DNA of 64,000 nucleotides from Aphanomyces cochlioides (Eukaryota > Oomycota > Saprolegniomycetes > Saprolegniales > Verrucalvaceae): positions 1,612,001 to 1,676,000 of the forward strand of contig JAHQRK010000015.1 in the NCBI GenBank assembly GCA_019828595.1, in the 5' to 3' direction. Position 1 is the stretch's first letter, and each line of letters starts with the position of its first letter. The notes below the pieces were generated by a model. That model did not search any database, was not told the DNA's origin, and saw only the letters and a program-made list of their open reading frames with translations. Below, piece by piece: positions 22,045 to 33,209 of the stretch. Made by a program: the position numbers and the translations under genes.

Positions 22045-22579
22045 GAACACCTAGCTTTAAGGTGAGAAGTCGCTCTTCACGGTCAAGGCCAAGCACGCAT
22101 CGACGGAAGCAGCCATCGAGTCCAGAAACATTTCTTGCTGCATCCTCCGCAATGTTCTCAACGTTGAAAACAATATCGGCTCGATCGCTGGTGCGTTGAA
22201 GACCGGTCAGTGGTTCAACGCGGCGAAGGATGGCAAGGTGTCCTCGATCTCTCGCGACGACCTCGCTCGTGCGGCTGCGTCTGCTCTTACCAGCTACAAT
22301 TTGTAGCTGGTCCAGAGGCATTGAGTGTGGATGAGATCGTCGTGCAGATCAGTGAGACAGAGGAGAAGACAAATCAAGTCATCCAAGTGTCGGTGGCGGA
22401 TCTGTCCAAATGCCGCAGCCACCGACCTTCCATCTTTCTTCGCCGATGTCTTGGCCTCTCTCGATGGGTCGACGGCCGCGGGTGATGTGACGGACGATTG
22501 TGAAAAGCTGACGGGGGTCAAGGTGCGTATGCACCGCGAGTGGCTCGAAGCAAACAAGGCCTTCCTCAAGTCCCTATAG
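22045..22579 (+). pseudogene. Relic of an NmrA/QorB-type oxidoreductase gene
   Basis: This stretch aligns by eye, base by base, with the last two thirds of the gene at 33,571-34,453 (shared runs include gcgttgaagaccggtcagtgg and tccagaggcattgagtgtgg). It ends at the same stop position (tag at 22,577-22,579). The 5' third is absent and the interior contains a stop (aatttgtag) and frame changes. It keeps one base that the better gene has lost, which makes it useful for diagnosing that gene. Confidence 0.85.
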
Positions 22580-22854
22580 GACACTTGATTGAGAGTCTTC
22601 TTGGCAGTCCTGCATTGCAACGGCTCTTGCCTTTCGCCGAGCACGCCGCTTGGACGAATGAAAATTAGAACAGTACTTTCTCTCATGGGAACTGTACTTT
22701 CTTTAAAATTTTATTCAGCCAATCACAATCGCCCAAAATATTTATTAGCCAATGGCGTCGATTGGTGAATCGATCCGCCAGCGTGATTCAATTGAACGTG
22801 ATAGTTTAGCAATTATCTTCTTGATGAATATCCTTTTATAATTAATATTGTTAG

Positions 22855-22880
22855 GGGGTCAGTATTTCGAGGTATGACTG
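22855..22880. repeat. Transposon terminal inverted repeat (right end), pogo-like
   Basis: A 26-bp sequence ending gaggtatgactg, followed by TA, is the perfect reverse complement of 27,852-27,877. The orientation shows that the element body lay to the left of it. About 190 bp of AT-rich sequence to the left may be the remaining body; no transposase is left. Confidence 0.75.
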
Positions 22881-23687
22881 TAGTTGATTGTTATCAACAT
22901 GAATATTGATCTAATTTAAATGAATTGAAATAAGCTTTCAAGTGCCGGTACTTGTGTAGGTTGAATTGCTGTCCAAATATCTTCGGAACTATTGAATCAC
23001 AAATAAACGAGTGGGGTTTATCTGTAACATCTCAAAGCTCCCATTTGCGCTAGAATTGTAGGACAACATGCTATTCAACACATTAAAGTCTCTCTCTAAT
23101 TCACTTGGTATTTCGAAATGGAGATGGTTCCTTTGACGCTGCCAAACCCGTCAAGTGGCTCAACTGTTCTCTCTCTAAATTCACGCACTAATCCATTCAT
23201 GCCGAGATGACGACGTCGAGTTGCTCGATAGTGTAAGCCAGAGTCGTTCTACGTACTGTAGAGCAACAAAGTACCACAACTGAAACTACACAGTTGGACG
23301 AACGCGCAGTTCAGCGAATGGGCTTGACGCCGACAACGTGATGCTTTCTCCTTTGGGCTGAAAGTTTGCCCGAGGCTCCACAGAATATCTTGATCCTGTG
23401 CCTATTATGTGTAACTTTGCTGTCAAGAAGTTCAGGTCAAGAGGCGATAGATTTCGTGGCATGCTCCATGAAATTTAATCCAGACGTAGCCATCCGCTCT
23501 GCAGTGCGCCTAACTTGACGCTGAAAGCCTGCGAACTTCAAGAAATCGATCGGCTTCGGCATACCATCTCTCTTCTCGCTTCCATTCTAAGAATTTAGCT
23601 CGCTTATTCCTTAAAATATGCCAAACGACTGCGCACTCTGGTCTTGACAACGACGTTGTCTTTGGTAGCGACGTCTCCGGCGCGAAC
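22881..23687. other. Intergenic stretch, no supported gene
   Basis: Frames are short and broken on both strands, and I recognise no domain. The region separates the truncated pogo-like end from the small MITE at 23,690. Confidence 0.5.
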
Positions 23688-23689
23688 TA

Positions 23690-23827
23690 CAGTGGGTCAC
23701 GAAAGTCTGCACCCCCTGATAGAAAATTGACGTTTACTCAATTATCTCACAAACTAGCCAGCATATCGCGATGTGAATTAAAAATGTGAAAAGAACAATG
23801 GGGGGTGCAGACTTTCGTGACCCACTG
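23690..23827. mobile_element. Tc1/mariner-type MITE (138 bp)
   Basis: Perfect inverted repeats of about 27 bp (cagtgggtcacgaaagtctg and its complement) flanked by TA on both sides (23,688-23,689 and 23,828-23,829). The interior is AT-rich and non-coding. It lies about 130 bp before the lipase-like relic. Confidence 0.9.
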
Positions 23828-23955
23828 TACATCGGGACAATGAACCATAAAGAAGGTCGAAGGTAGGATATGACAATTTGGATCGTAGACATCAATGAAT
23901 ACTTGAATCGAGACCAGAACCAAGCGGAGATAGTTCATTTTTCATTTCGCCAACA

Positions 23956-25445
23956 ATGGAGTTTGCTCACGTGGCACAACAAGACTACTCAACTTTCGAA
24001 GCCAAGCAGACGAAGTCTGTGCAGTCAGACAAGAGGAATGCCCCCCAAGGCCGTCTTCGGCTAGTTGCTGGAGTCTTGGCGCTAATTGGCGTCGTCTGCT
24101 TCTTTGTCGGCTCCACCCCAAACTTCCAAAACTCGTCTCTGGACCATTTCGTCGCCTTGGCCGACAACATTCTTTCGTATTCAGTGCTCAAAGTCACCCT
24201 GAAATTCAAGCGCGAGACGATGTACTACTACAATCAAAGCTCAGTTGACGTCTACTTGGTCCGCCGCACCACGCGGAAAATCAACGACTTTGAATATGAT
24301 GGTGTGCTCGAGCTGACACACGACAACGTCACGGAACGATATCTTTTCGTGGACAATCGAGCGTACTATTCTCAAACGAATGGCTCAATCACTAGTGCGA
24401 CTTGCCTTGCTCAACGCGACCTGCCGAGTTTCAGCACTCTCACATCCATCCTCGGCGGTTCCGAACGCGTCGACCGTGCGACCATTGCGGGGGAGCCCAT
24501 CGAAGCCTCAGGGGTTGATGAAAATGCCCAACTTCGCTTGGTGAACTGGGCTGGCGAGCCCTTTTTGCTACACATAGACAGTGGCGACCATTTGTCACAA
24601 CCGGCGATGATATGGATATCGTTGTCGACCCTGTGGACAAACATCCATCTCTGGACCTTCCCCCAGCACCCGATGGAAAACCGTGGAGCTGTGATCCAAT
24701 CCAGCCGACTCGAGCACCCGCCACGAAAGCTGCTATCGCGTCCGAATTCCATACGTACTGGGGAGACATTCACAAAAACGTTCCGTGTTGCTTGAGCACC
24801 AACTTTGTCCGAATGGATACAATCCAACATGGCTGGAACGAAAATATCCTTCAGGAAACCTTTTGCGACGCCGCTCTGAATATCAGCGGCGCAACCAAGA
24901 AGAACAGTACGGTCTCCATGCGCGAATGCCAAGTCGCCATGGTTCATTCGGCCTTTGTAATGCGTTCTTGAATTTATTTCGCCAAAGGCAAAACCATCTT
25001 CAAGGCCAGCCACGCAGCTTTCGAGGGAGACCGCCCCGTCGTTCAAATCTTTGTGGGATATTAAATTGCTGAGAAGACGACAGGACGCCAAACCCACTGG
25101 TGCCACAGATAACCTTCTTGTTTGTATGGTTCTTCCGAGTTTCCTGTGCTTTGATCATGAGTTCGGGGTTTTGTTGATTCGCACTGTCAATGTAATACAA
25201 GGACTCGAAGGCTGGAGTGAGGGGGCAAAACGTTTTGAAGTAGTCTGGGACCTTCGCGGGGTCAGTCAAATGTCCAGCTTGACAAAGTTTAGCTAGCAAG
25301 CCGACGCCTTGGCTCCCACGCATCGGTGCCGCGGATGAAATCCAAGTCACATCTTGAGATAGAGTGCAATTTTGCCTGGCGACAGCAGCCCCGACGATCA
25401 GGTTGCCCATGGAATGTGTGACCAAGTTGAGTGGCCCGACGATAT
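23956..25445 (+). pseudogene. Lipase-like gene relic with inverted 3' half
   Basis: The plus strand from the ATG at 23,956 encodes a protein clearly related to the intact gene at 36,647: N-terminal membrane segment (LVAGVLALIGVVCFFVG), LKFKRETMYYYN, DGVLELTHDNVTERYLF, TSATCLAQRD, then after a frame change TYWGDIHKNVPCCLST and NISGATKKNSTV. At about 24,915 homology stops on the plus strand and resumes on the minus strand from 25,445 (VGPLN, THSMGNLIVGAA, GSQGVG, NDGAVSLESCVAGL, HYKGRMNHGDLAF) running leftwards to about 24,920. The order matches the intact gene exactly if this ~525-bp segment is inverted. Frameshifts are also present. Confidence 0.9.
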
Positions 25446-25535
25446 TTAGGAGGTTTTATTTTAAGCCTTTTGTGAAAAAGTATCATCGAACCAATTCAAA
25501 ATGACTGGTATATTATTGTTGATTTGATACGAATT

Positions 25536-25825
25536 TGTCCAGCCGCATCATAGGCTCGTCCTCGGACAGCCGGTGCTGCCGATCGTGAACCGCAGTTGAA
25601 GGACGAAGGAGTTTCAAGATGAAGAGCCGCCTGTTTCAAGATGAAGGGTCACCGTTGAACCGACGCGCTCAAGATAGAAGGAAAGGACGTTCAAGTGAAG
25701 ATTGAAGTCAAGTAGTTAGTTCATTATCTGCGGCCTACTGCCCAAGTCAATCAATTGCGTGTTCACGGGAGGCGGCACTCCTCCATTTGGTTGTTTTTGC
25801 GGCGGTGGCTTCGCGGACATACTAC
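25536..25825 (+). repeat. Left LTR of copy 3 (5'-truncated)
   Basis: 290 bp matching 31,970-32,259 apart from two one-base indels near the end (ttgcgcggtggcttcgcgg versus ttgcggcggtggcttccgg). It ends ...ctaca. Compared with the right LTR, the first about 30 bp are missing and replaced by unrelated sequence, which also explains why no target duplication is found. Confidence 0.9.
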
Positions 25826-26031
25826 AAAGTTAACTTTAGTTGTGTGTACGTGAACACAACGCTTTCCGGATATGGATCGCTCAGACGAAGAGACGACCAT
25901 CCGGATACAGGGCCCCCAAGTACCAACCCTCCGGATACGGATACGCCAGAGGCAAGCCCCGTTGAAGGAGAGCCACAGTTGGAAATTTTACCTGAGATGA
26001 GGAAGTCTTCTGGGAAGATGGACAGCGGTAT

Positions 26032-27300
26032 GTGCGAGACAGGCTTGGCGACGTGTACATCGAAGAAGACAGCCCAGAGCGAGAAGTCGACGAGAAGACA
26101 AGGAAAGTACTAGAAGAGCGAGAAAGGAATCGGATTCGACGCGAACGCAGGGAAGCGAAACACCGTGCGCCAGGCTATGAACCCCCTGAAGGCTCAGACG
26201 TGTCGACAGACAGTCAACTCAGTGAGGACGAACAAGAACGAGAGAAGGCAATCCGCAAAGAGAGAAAAGACAGGAAATTAAAGTGACGAAAAAGCGGAAA
26301 GACAAAGCGGCTGCAAATCGGATGGCAACACAAATCCGAGAAGAAAGGAAGAGCACCGCGGTCATTGTCTCCAACATCAAGCACCCGCGAACCACAGATT
26401 TCGATCGTGAATTCCTTGTAGAGTGGAAAAGAGCGCGACTGGAGTATGAACGACAGCTTGACGAGCTCGCCAAACACCATGGAGCGCATGCACTCGACCG
26501 AAAGATGGGATACCTGCAGTCATGTGATCCTGATCTACTGCGTGCTATGTGTAAATGCGTGTGGTTCGAAGAAGTCGATGAAGAAGGCCTCAAGAGATAA
26601 ATTGATGAGATCCTCAACACACCAACACATTCATTTGGGATTACCGAAGCTGATCTAGACAACTACTGCAAGGGACTGCGTATGCCGGCTCAAGGCTCGG
26701 TGGCCAGTCCCATGGCCAGTTCATGAAACAGGTGAACGATGTTATCGACAAATATGCTTTGCAACAGGACCTGAAAGTGAAAGGAAGCCTCAAAGATGTT
26801 TCTCAAAGCTGTCGTCTTCGCATCGACCCGCCTGGTTTGTCGAATCTGGTGCGATTTGAAATCAAGGAGCCGATCGACTCGATGACAGCGTTTGCGAAAC
26901 TCCTCAAGTTGCATATGGAACGAATCGAAGCATCCGATCGACTCATCCAGCAACAAGAGCGGATGGAAGAAGAAGCGAAGTCCTCCGATGGGATGGACGA
27001 ACGGTGACGTCAAACGACGCAAGAACTCTCCAGTAAAGGTCCATTTTGAGAAACCCACGATGCGTGGTTGGGGTACGGAACACGGTTTTGTTGGCGAAGG
27101 AAGCGAACGAGCGAAGGTCAAAGCGGACAATCTGTTCCGTTTCAACCAAGAACAGAAGCAGCGCGCCGAAGAATACAGACGCGTATTGGAGAACACCCAA
27201 CAGAACCAAGCGATGAGCCGAGGCACAAGTCCTGCGCGTGAAATGAAACAAGAAACGAAAAGTGGTGCGCCTGGTTACGACCAGCAAGGACAACGTGTGA
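26032..27300 (+). pseudogene. Gag-like region of Ty3/gypsy copy 3, broken
   Basis: Several overlapping frames carry highly charged, Lys/Arg/Glu-rich sequence (EERERNRIRRERREAK), a helical capsid-like part (MGYLQSCDPDLLRAMCKCVWFEEVDEE), a second part (VSQSCRLRIDPPGLSNLVRF) and a C-terminal APGYDQQGQRVIQRRRV. The frame changes at about 26,280 and 26,600 and again near 27,000. No zinc knuckle is evident. Identification as gag rests on position between the LTR and pol and on composition. Confidence 0.6.
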
Positions 27301-27309
27301 TCCAGCGAC

Positions 27310-27545
27310 GAAGAGTGAATTGTCCGTCTCGAGGGTCCAGAGTGTCCATGCAATGGAGAACGAAAGCATTGCTTGTTTGTCCATGGCTTGCTCAATCCCG
27401 AGAAAGGTCGCTTGATGAAAAATATTGAGTTAAACATGATGACAAATCTATACGATATATGTTTCGTCATCGCGAAGCTGGTTGATCAAGACTTTGACAG
27501 CCTCCATCGACCAGCTGGAAGTGGCTTGTCGGGATGCGCCTAGTT
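27310..27545. other. Fragment resembling the lipase-like gene, plus a duplicated 3'-gene fragment
   Basis: On the plus strand, 27,331-27,395 encodes ECPCNGERKHCLFVHGL, closely matching ECECQGERKHCLFVHGL of the intact lipase-like gene at about 37,475-37,525; the DNA matches as well. Just after it, the minus strand at 27,449-27,500 reads MEAVKVLINQLRDDE, like MIEAFKALRNQLRAEE on the minus strand at 34,525-34,580. Both are small pieces of other genes lying inside the retroelement. Confidence 0.55.
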
Positions 27546-27851
27546 GATTTGACATCCTCGGGATAGAGCGTCCAAGTGGTAAGAAAATGTCGGATAAAAT
27601 ATGACAAAATATCGGAATCGTCGGAAAAATAGTCTACACTTTTCCGATAATATTTTTGTGATGGGTATACAAATCTCAAGTCATAGAGATATTACACATG
27701 AAATTGTCGGAAAGATAATCAACTATTTGATTGGTAGTATATAAATTCTACAGGCAGTCGTTGCCATCAAAAAGGGATTTCATGCTCCGCAATTTCAAGG
27801 TGAAAATTACAAGCCCCATGCAGCTATTACGATGACTCTAAACGTCTCGTA

Positions 27852-28187
27852 CAGTCATACCTCGAAATACTGACCCCACTATAATTTGTTATCCTGTTAT
27901 AATATATAGTATTTCTTGCAAAAAATATTAATTAATAGGGTCTTTTTAAAGTTTGAATGCCGCGTGTCGCGAAACTGGACCATGTTCGGCTCACGATAAA
28001 GCAAAAGAAGGAAATCATTGAATACAAGACCGCCATCCCACACAAAGGTCGAGTTCATCTTCAAGCCTGGGCAATGCAAACGTTCAAGTTGGTCCGTGCG
28101 CCATCTAAGTCAACACTAAGACACACGAAGATTCTTGATGAGGAAATGTACGAGCTGATTAGACAGTTTGATAAGTGTGAAATATAA
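27852..28187 (+). pseudogene. Left end and N-terminus of a second pogo-like transposon
   Basis: TA followed by the 26-bp terminal repeat cagtcatacctcgaaatact... at 27,852-27,877, then a frame from 27,957 encoding MPRVAKLDHVRLTIKQKKEI, a psq/CENP-B-type N-terminus parallel to that of the transposase at 21,770. The frame ends at 28,187 and no nuclease follows, so the element is truncated on its right. It lies within the foreign block of Ty3/gypsy copy 3. Confidence 0.7.
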
Positions 28188-28482
28188 CTTGTCACCCTTA
28201 CAGTGTACTAGTATGAGATAAAATAATATGTAAAATAAAAGGGCGCACTGCCTCCAGGCATTCGCCCGGGGCCCCATGCTAATCCTTCATCCCTCACCTC
28301 ACGGCTACAATCGCAAGTCATCATGTATTTCGCAAGCTTAAACGAACCACGGTTTTTCCGCGGAGGTTCAGACGGATCAATGCACTGCAATTTATTGTGG
28401 ATTCGCTAGAAATTTCCCAATTTGGATTCGTTTTTGTATCAATCTCCAATCGCGCCAATACAGCGATGACGCCGCTACGCGC
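28188..28482. other. Unassigned sequence inside copy 3
   Basis: This stretch joins the truncated pogo-like end to the RT frame. I see no gene, repeat or protease motif in it. In an intact element gag end and protease would be expected here. Confidence 0.5.
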
Positions 28483-29586
28483 ATGTCCGGTCCAACAGAC
28501 CGTGACGTCGGTAGGCGTGTGTCTCACTCAAGGAAGAACAGAAGAGTCAAATCGATGAAGATTTATTCAACACAGCTATCACTACCGACTGCAAAGGATG
28601 AGCTGCAAGAAGCGCTGCAAGGCATGGTGGCTGGCGCGGTAAAGAACGGCTTTCCTGAACAACATGCGGTCAAGTTGTGGAACGTGCTGGTTGAATTCGA
28701 CATCTGGCGACTCAAGTTCAACGGGTCAGATCCCCCGGCGAAGGTCAAGCCTTTGCGGGTGACTCCCAAGGAAGGATGCGTGCCGTACCGGTGCAAAGGA
28801 AAGAAGAACAACCCGTTGGAAGAACGTCTCCTCACCCTGTTTGCACAAGAACTCGTGGACGCTGGAGTCATCAAGCGCAACCAGCAATCGGCTTGGTGCA
28901 GCCCAGTGAATCCAGTGATGAAACCAGACGGACGCAAGTAGTTGAAGACAGCTGACAAATGGACAGACGAAGATGTATTGAAACATTTTAGGTTGACCAA
29001 CGACTACCGAGTGGTGAACAGCAAGACGGAACCGAAGGCTTGAACAATGCCATTCCAAGCGACTATCACGCAACACCTGAAGGGCATGCAAGCGATGGGA
29101 GTGTTCGACTTACCGAAGTGCTTTTGGCAATTCCCGCTGCATGAAGACAGTCGCGAAATGCTATCGTTTATGCTGAATGGATGGGTTTACACACCGGATC
29201 GAGTGATGCAAGGTCATGTGGACTCTGCCCTTTACGTGCAAGCGACGAGCGAGGAATGTTATGCTTCTCTGCTGTTGAAGCACTTACTTGTTTGGATTGA
29301 TGACATCCTAGTGTATGCGAAGGACCCAGAAGAATACACTGAAGTGCTACGCGAATTCTTTGGCCTAGTCGACCGCTATGGATTCAAGCTATCTCCCTCG
29401 AAGACAGTGTTGTTCACAAGCGAAGTCAAGTGGTGTGGGCGCATTCTCAGCGGTGACGGCGTACGGCAAGATCCCGCGAGAATCGAACAGCTGTGTGCAA
29501 TCCCCTACCCGACAAATGCTGGCGATCTGCAACAGTTCATTTGCGCAGTAACTGGATCAGAGAATCGATCACAGAATACGCGATGA
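28483..29586 (+). pseudogene. Reverse transcriptase of Ty3/gypsy copy 3, two nonsense codons
   Basis: One frame runs from 28,483 to 29,586 apart from TAG at 28,939-28,941 and TGA at 29,041-29,043; the latter replaces a likely tryptophan codon. Motifs are the GCVPYRCKGKK block, AWCSPVNPV, FRLTNDYRVVN, MGVFDLPKCFWQFPLHE with the motif A aspartate, and a WIDD box in HLLVWIDDILVYA. The frame changes near 29,550 into the RNase H part (SENRSQNTR versus NWIRESITEY). Confidence 0.88.
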
Positions 29587-31750
29587 CGGTCGAGCCACTC
29601 CAACAAGCATTGAACAAAGCGCTCGAAGGCAAGGCAAAGAAGAAACGGATCGCGAGCGGCATCAAAATCGAGCTCACTCAGGAAGAAAAAGCTGCTTTTG
29701 ACGCTGTGAAGTCCAAGATGCGGACGGCGGTGGACTTGTCGCACTCACGTGCTGACGCCACGCTGTGTCTGTTCACGGATGCAAGCGATCAAGGATGGTC
29801 TATTATTGTTACGCAGGTGGACAAACTCGACGACAAACTACCGATCCAAGAGCAATCGCACGAAATGCTTGTTTGTCAGTCTGGAATGTTTACCGGTGTC
29901 CAGAAGTCATGGTCAGTGATCGAAAAGGAAGCCTATCCTATTGCGCGTGCATGCGAAAAGTTGAATTATCTACTGATGCGACCTGAAGGATTTAGGATGT
30001 ACTGCGATCACAAGAACTTGATTCACATCTTTGCGCCTGGCAAAGTGTGGCCGGAACACACGCGTGGGAAGCTGATGCGATGGGCGGCGATTATCGGCGG
30101 TTATCGATACACTATTGAGCACATCGACGGCATCCACAACCTTTGGGCGGACATGATGAGTCGATGGGGTCGGCCGGCTTCAGGCACGGCGACCCACAAG
30201 GTGCTAGCGGCGCGGTGGACGAAGAAACGCAAGCAACCGCGACCTATGCCAAAGCGAAACACTCTACGACCGCTCGATGACGACAACTTTATTTGGCCAT
30301 GTATTAACGGTATTATGAAGGCTCAAGCTGCTCACGCCAACGCAAGACCCAAGGAAGCGAAGCGTACATCGGACGATCAACCGTGGATTGTTGATGAACG
30401 ACTTTGGATTCCGGCTGCAGCCAAAGACTTGATTCAACGAATTATGGTGGTCGCTCACTGTGGCAGTATGGGCCATCGCGGCCAAGCGGCACTAGTCAAC
30501 CACGTGAAGCGCATATTCTGGATTGAGCGGCTCAACGAACAAGCTGGAAATTTTATCGCTGGATGCCTTCTATGTCCTCATGTGAAAGGGAGAAGGGTGG
30601 TGCATCGACATTATGCACCAACATGGCACGCCAAGCGAAGAAACGAAGGACTACACTTTGATTATCTGTTTATGGGTGAAGCACTAGGGGATCGAAATAT
30701 GTTCTGGTTCTCAAGGACGATTTAACACATTTCTGTGAGCTAGTGGCCTGCGATGCACCAACAAGTTAAGTCTGTGTGGATGCACTCGTGGATTGGGCAA
30801 AGCGCTTTGGAATGCCGAGAGTCTGGATCAGCGATCAAGGGACACACTTCAAGAACGTCGCGGTCAAAGCTCTCGCGCACAAGTTCAAAGTCAAGCACGA
30901 CTTTACCCTAGCCTATTGCCCATGGCGAAATGGAACGGTTGAACGAATGAATCGCGACATACTCCAAGTTATGCGGGTGATGCTGCGCGAATTTCGGCTG
31001 GCGGAACATCAATGGGACTATCTACTGCCTGTCGTTCAAGCCAACCTCAATCAGACGCCAGTGCCATCGTTAGCGAACAAGTCACCCATGGAACTGTTTA
31101 CGGGATTGGAGCCAACAACCCCGCTGGATGCGATCATTCTAGGGGCAGGCCTTCGTGACGTCGGGCCTTTTGGCGCCGATGTCCGAAGCAGCCTTGACGA
31201 ACTGCGTGCAAGTCTACAAGTCCTCCACAAAGCGATACTCGACAAAAACGAAGCGCGAGCTACGAAGGCGATGATTGCGACGGCGAACGCAGAAGCATGC
31301 AATGTGTGTGAAGGCGACTATGTGTTATGGTCAAGGGTGGACGAGAATCATCCTCCAAAGCTGCTTGTTACCTGGCTAGGACCGTACCGCGTCACACAAG
31401 TCAATGAGTATTCCCTCGAGATTGAACATCTGCTGACAAAGGAAAGACGACAAGTTCACATGTCCAGAGTCAAGCTGTACGCCGAGGAAAGCTTTGAGGT
31501 CACTGAAGTAATACTCGAACACATCTCGGAACAAGGAATCATGTTAAAGGTTAACTCTATCTCTACGCACAAGGTGGACAAAGATGCTGGCGAATACGTG
31601 CTAATCGTTCACTGGGAAGGTCTCGAAGAGCTCGAAGCATCATCGGAACGACTCAGCAAGCTCATGCGTGAATGTCCGGCAGTTGTGCAAGCATATGTAA
31701 AGACGATTAAGTCGAATAAGATACGCGAAACGCTTGAGGCTGCTATGTAG
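29493..31750 (+). pseudogene. RNase H, integrase and chromodomain of Ty3/gypsy copy 3
   Basis: RNase H residues are visible in CLFTDASDQGWS, VIEKEAYPI, MYCDHKNL and NLWADMMSRWG. The integrase has an HHCC region (HCGSMGHRG ... CLLC) and acidic motifs LHFDYLF, ISDQGTHFKN and RNGTVER. A frame change near 30,707 and a TAA near 30,767 break it between the first and second acidic motifs. From 30,776 the frame is open to 31,750 with a GPY motif (LLVTWLGPYRV) and a C-terminal chromodomain (VTEVILEHI ... YVLIVHWEGLEE). Chromodomains direct such elements to specific chromatin. Confidence 0.9.
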
Positions 31751-31939
31751 TTGTGGCTCAAGACAGAATTAAGAACGCAGCTGCTGCGATCTAGTCCTGG
31801 TGCGCGTTGAAGCGGAGCGTTGATGCAGTGGTCAAGCCGTGGCTCAAGCTCAAGGAAGAAAGGAAGACTCTGATGCAGCGAACTAGTCGTAGTTCTAGTC
31901 GAAGACCGCGTCTATGTCCGCTGGACATGGCTTGGGGGG

Positions 31940-32259
31940 TGTGATGTGTGCTGTGATGTTGTTAAGCCATGTCCAGCCGCATCATAGGCTCGTCCTCGGA
32001 CAGCCGGTGCTGCCGATCGTGAACCGCAGTTGAAGGACGAAGGAGTTTCAAGATGAAGAGCCGCCTGTTTCAAGATGAAGGGTCACCGTTGAACCGACGC
32101 GCTCAAGATAGAAGGAAAGGACGTTCAAGTGAAGATTGAAGTCAAGTAGTTAGTTCATTATCTGCGGCCTACTGCCCAAGTCAATCAATTGCGTGTTCAC
32201 GGGAGGCGGCACTCCTCCATTTGGTTGTTTTTGCGGCGGTGGCTTCCGGACATACTACA
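31940..32259 (+). repeat. Right LTR of copy 3 (full, about 320 bp)
   Basis: A purine-rich tract (ggcttgggggg) at about 31,929-31,939 ends exactly before tgtgatgtg, the expected polypurine tract-LTR junction. The LTR runs from TG at 31,940 to CA at 32,259. Its last 290 bp equal the left LTR. Confidence 0.85.
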
Positions 32260-32479
32260 GAAGGCATGCTTTGAGGGAAAGCCGCGATGGTCACCACCCA
32301 TTTCTTGTCCAGTTGCCCACGTCATTCAATTCACAAGTGTCATTTAGGCGATGATTGCCTATAAGAACACCGAAGGACCATGCGTGTCTCGCTCATTCCT
32401 GTGAAGGGGGAACCCTTGGCTAGGACTTACGCTTGCCCTGCGGATGTAGGTACCAGTGTCGGCAGCCAGTTTGAATTTC

Positions 32480-33209
32480 ATGGACGACGTTGACGAGGAT
32501 ATTCAAGCTCTTCGAACGACTCTGGCATCCCTGTACCACAACAACCTTGTAGATGGTGTGAAGAAAATCAAAATGGATCGTCTCTTTTTGTGAGCCAACT
32601 GATATTTCCAATAGAAAACAACATTTTATTTCTTTCCACTTTCAATTTCTCCATGGCCCCAACAAGTGGATGTGCTCGAAAGACAAAGAAACTGCTCGAA
32701 GAAAAATCAAAGTCCAAAAAGGTCGCAAAGCAGCCACCAGCATCGCAAACAACGATGAACACCAAGCGTCGCCCATGTACGTGTCAATGGGCCCCGCCCT
32801 CTGCTCGAGTTGTCCCTGGACGCTCCATTCCCAAGAAAGTCATCCAAGCGATGGTTGCTGCTGGCGCTCACAAGGAGCATGTCCCTGGCGAGGGATGTGC
32901 ATCCTGCGCATCGACAGTGTGGATTCCCCAGCGTGGCAAGTGTACATTGACTGGGTGTCCATTCCTGGCAAAGGACATCCCTTGGCCATGGCCCCTTTCT
33001 ACCCTTGGCAGTTTGATCTTCGCCCGTCCAACGACAAAACTCTGAGTGTCATGGACGAATCCAAAAGTATCGTGAATCAGTTTGCGATTCTCGAGCTGGA
33101 TGACTTCGAAGACAGCCTTCCAAACCTTCTCTCAAATATGGCACGTCTGCGGGGGCCCGTGAGTTGGACAGTCGTGGATATCGTCCAACAATGTCTTTCC
33201 AAGCGATGA
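32480..33209 (+). pseudogene. Unrecognised gene relic
   Basis: An ATG at 32,480 opens MDDVDEDIQALRTTLASLYH; further frames contain a basic stretch (KLLEEKSKSKKVAKQPPAS), a Cys-rich part (PCTCQWAPPS, EGCASC) and, in another frame, VYIDWVSIPGKGHPLAMAP and ELDDFEDSLPNLLSNMARL. The frames do not join through plausible introns, so I consider it broken. The last part recurs in the inverted duplication at 34,822-35,168. I recognise no family. Confidence 0.35.

Larger units (their letters stand above)
25536..32259 (+). mobile_element. Ty3/gypsy chromodomain retrotransposon, copy 3, with LTRs
   Basis: Two near-identical LTRs enclose gag-like frames, RT, RNase H, integrase and a chromodomain on the plus strand. 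The lineage differs from copies 1 and 2 (RT motif A reads VFDLPKCFW). About 1 kb between gag and RT (27,430-28,480) is foreign sequence and the protease was not found. Nonsense codons and frameshifts in pol make it non-autonomous, although the near-identity of the LTRs argues for a fairly recent insertion. Confidence 0.92.

Noticed and set aside
25531..32264. Target-site duplication for Ty3/gypsy copy 3 (gaatt versus gaagg)
   Set aside because: Only three bases agree and the left LTR lacks its true 5' end, so a duplication cannot be expected there.
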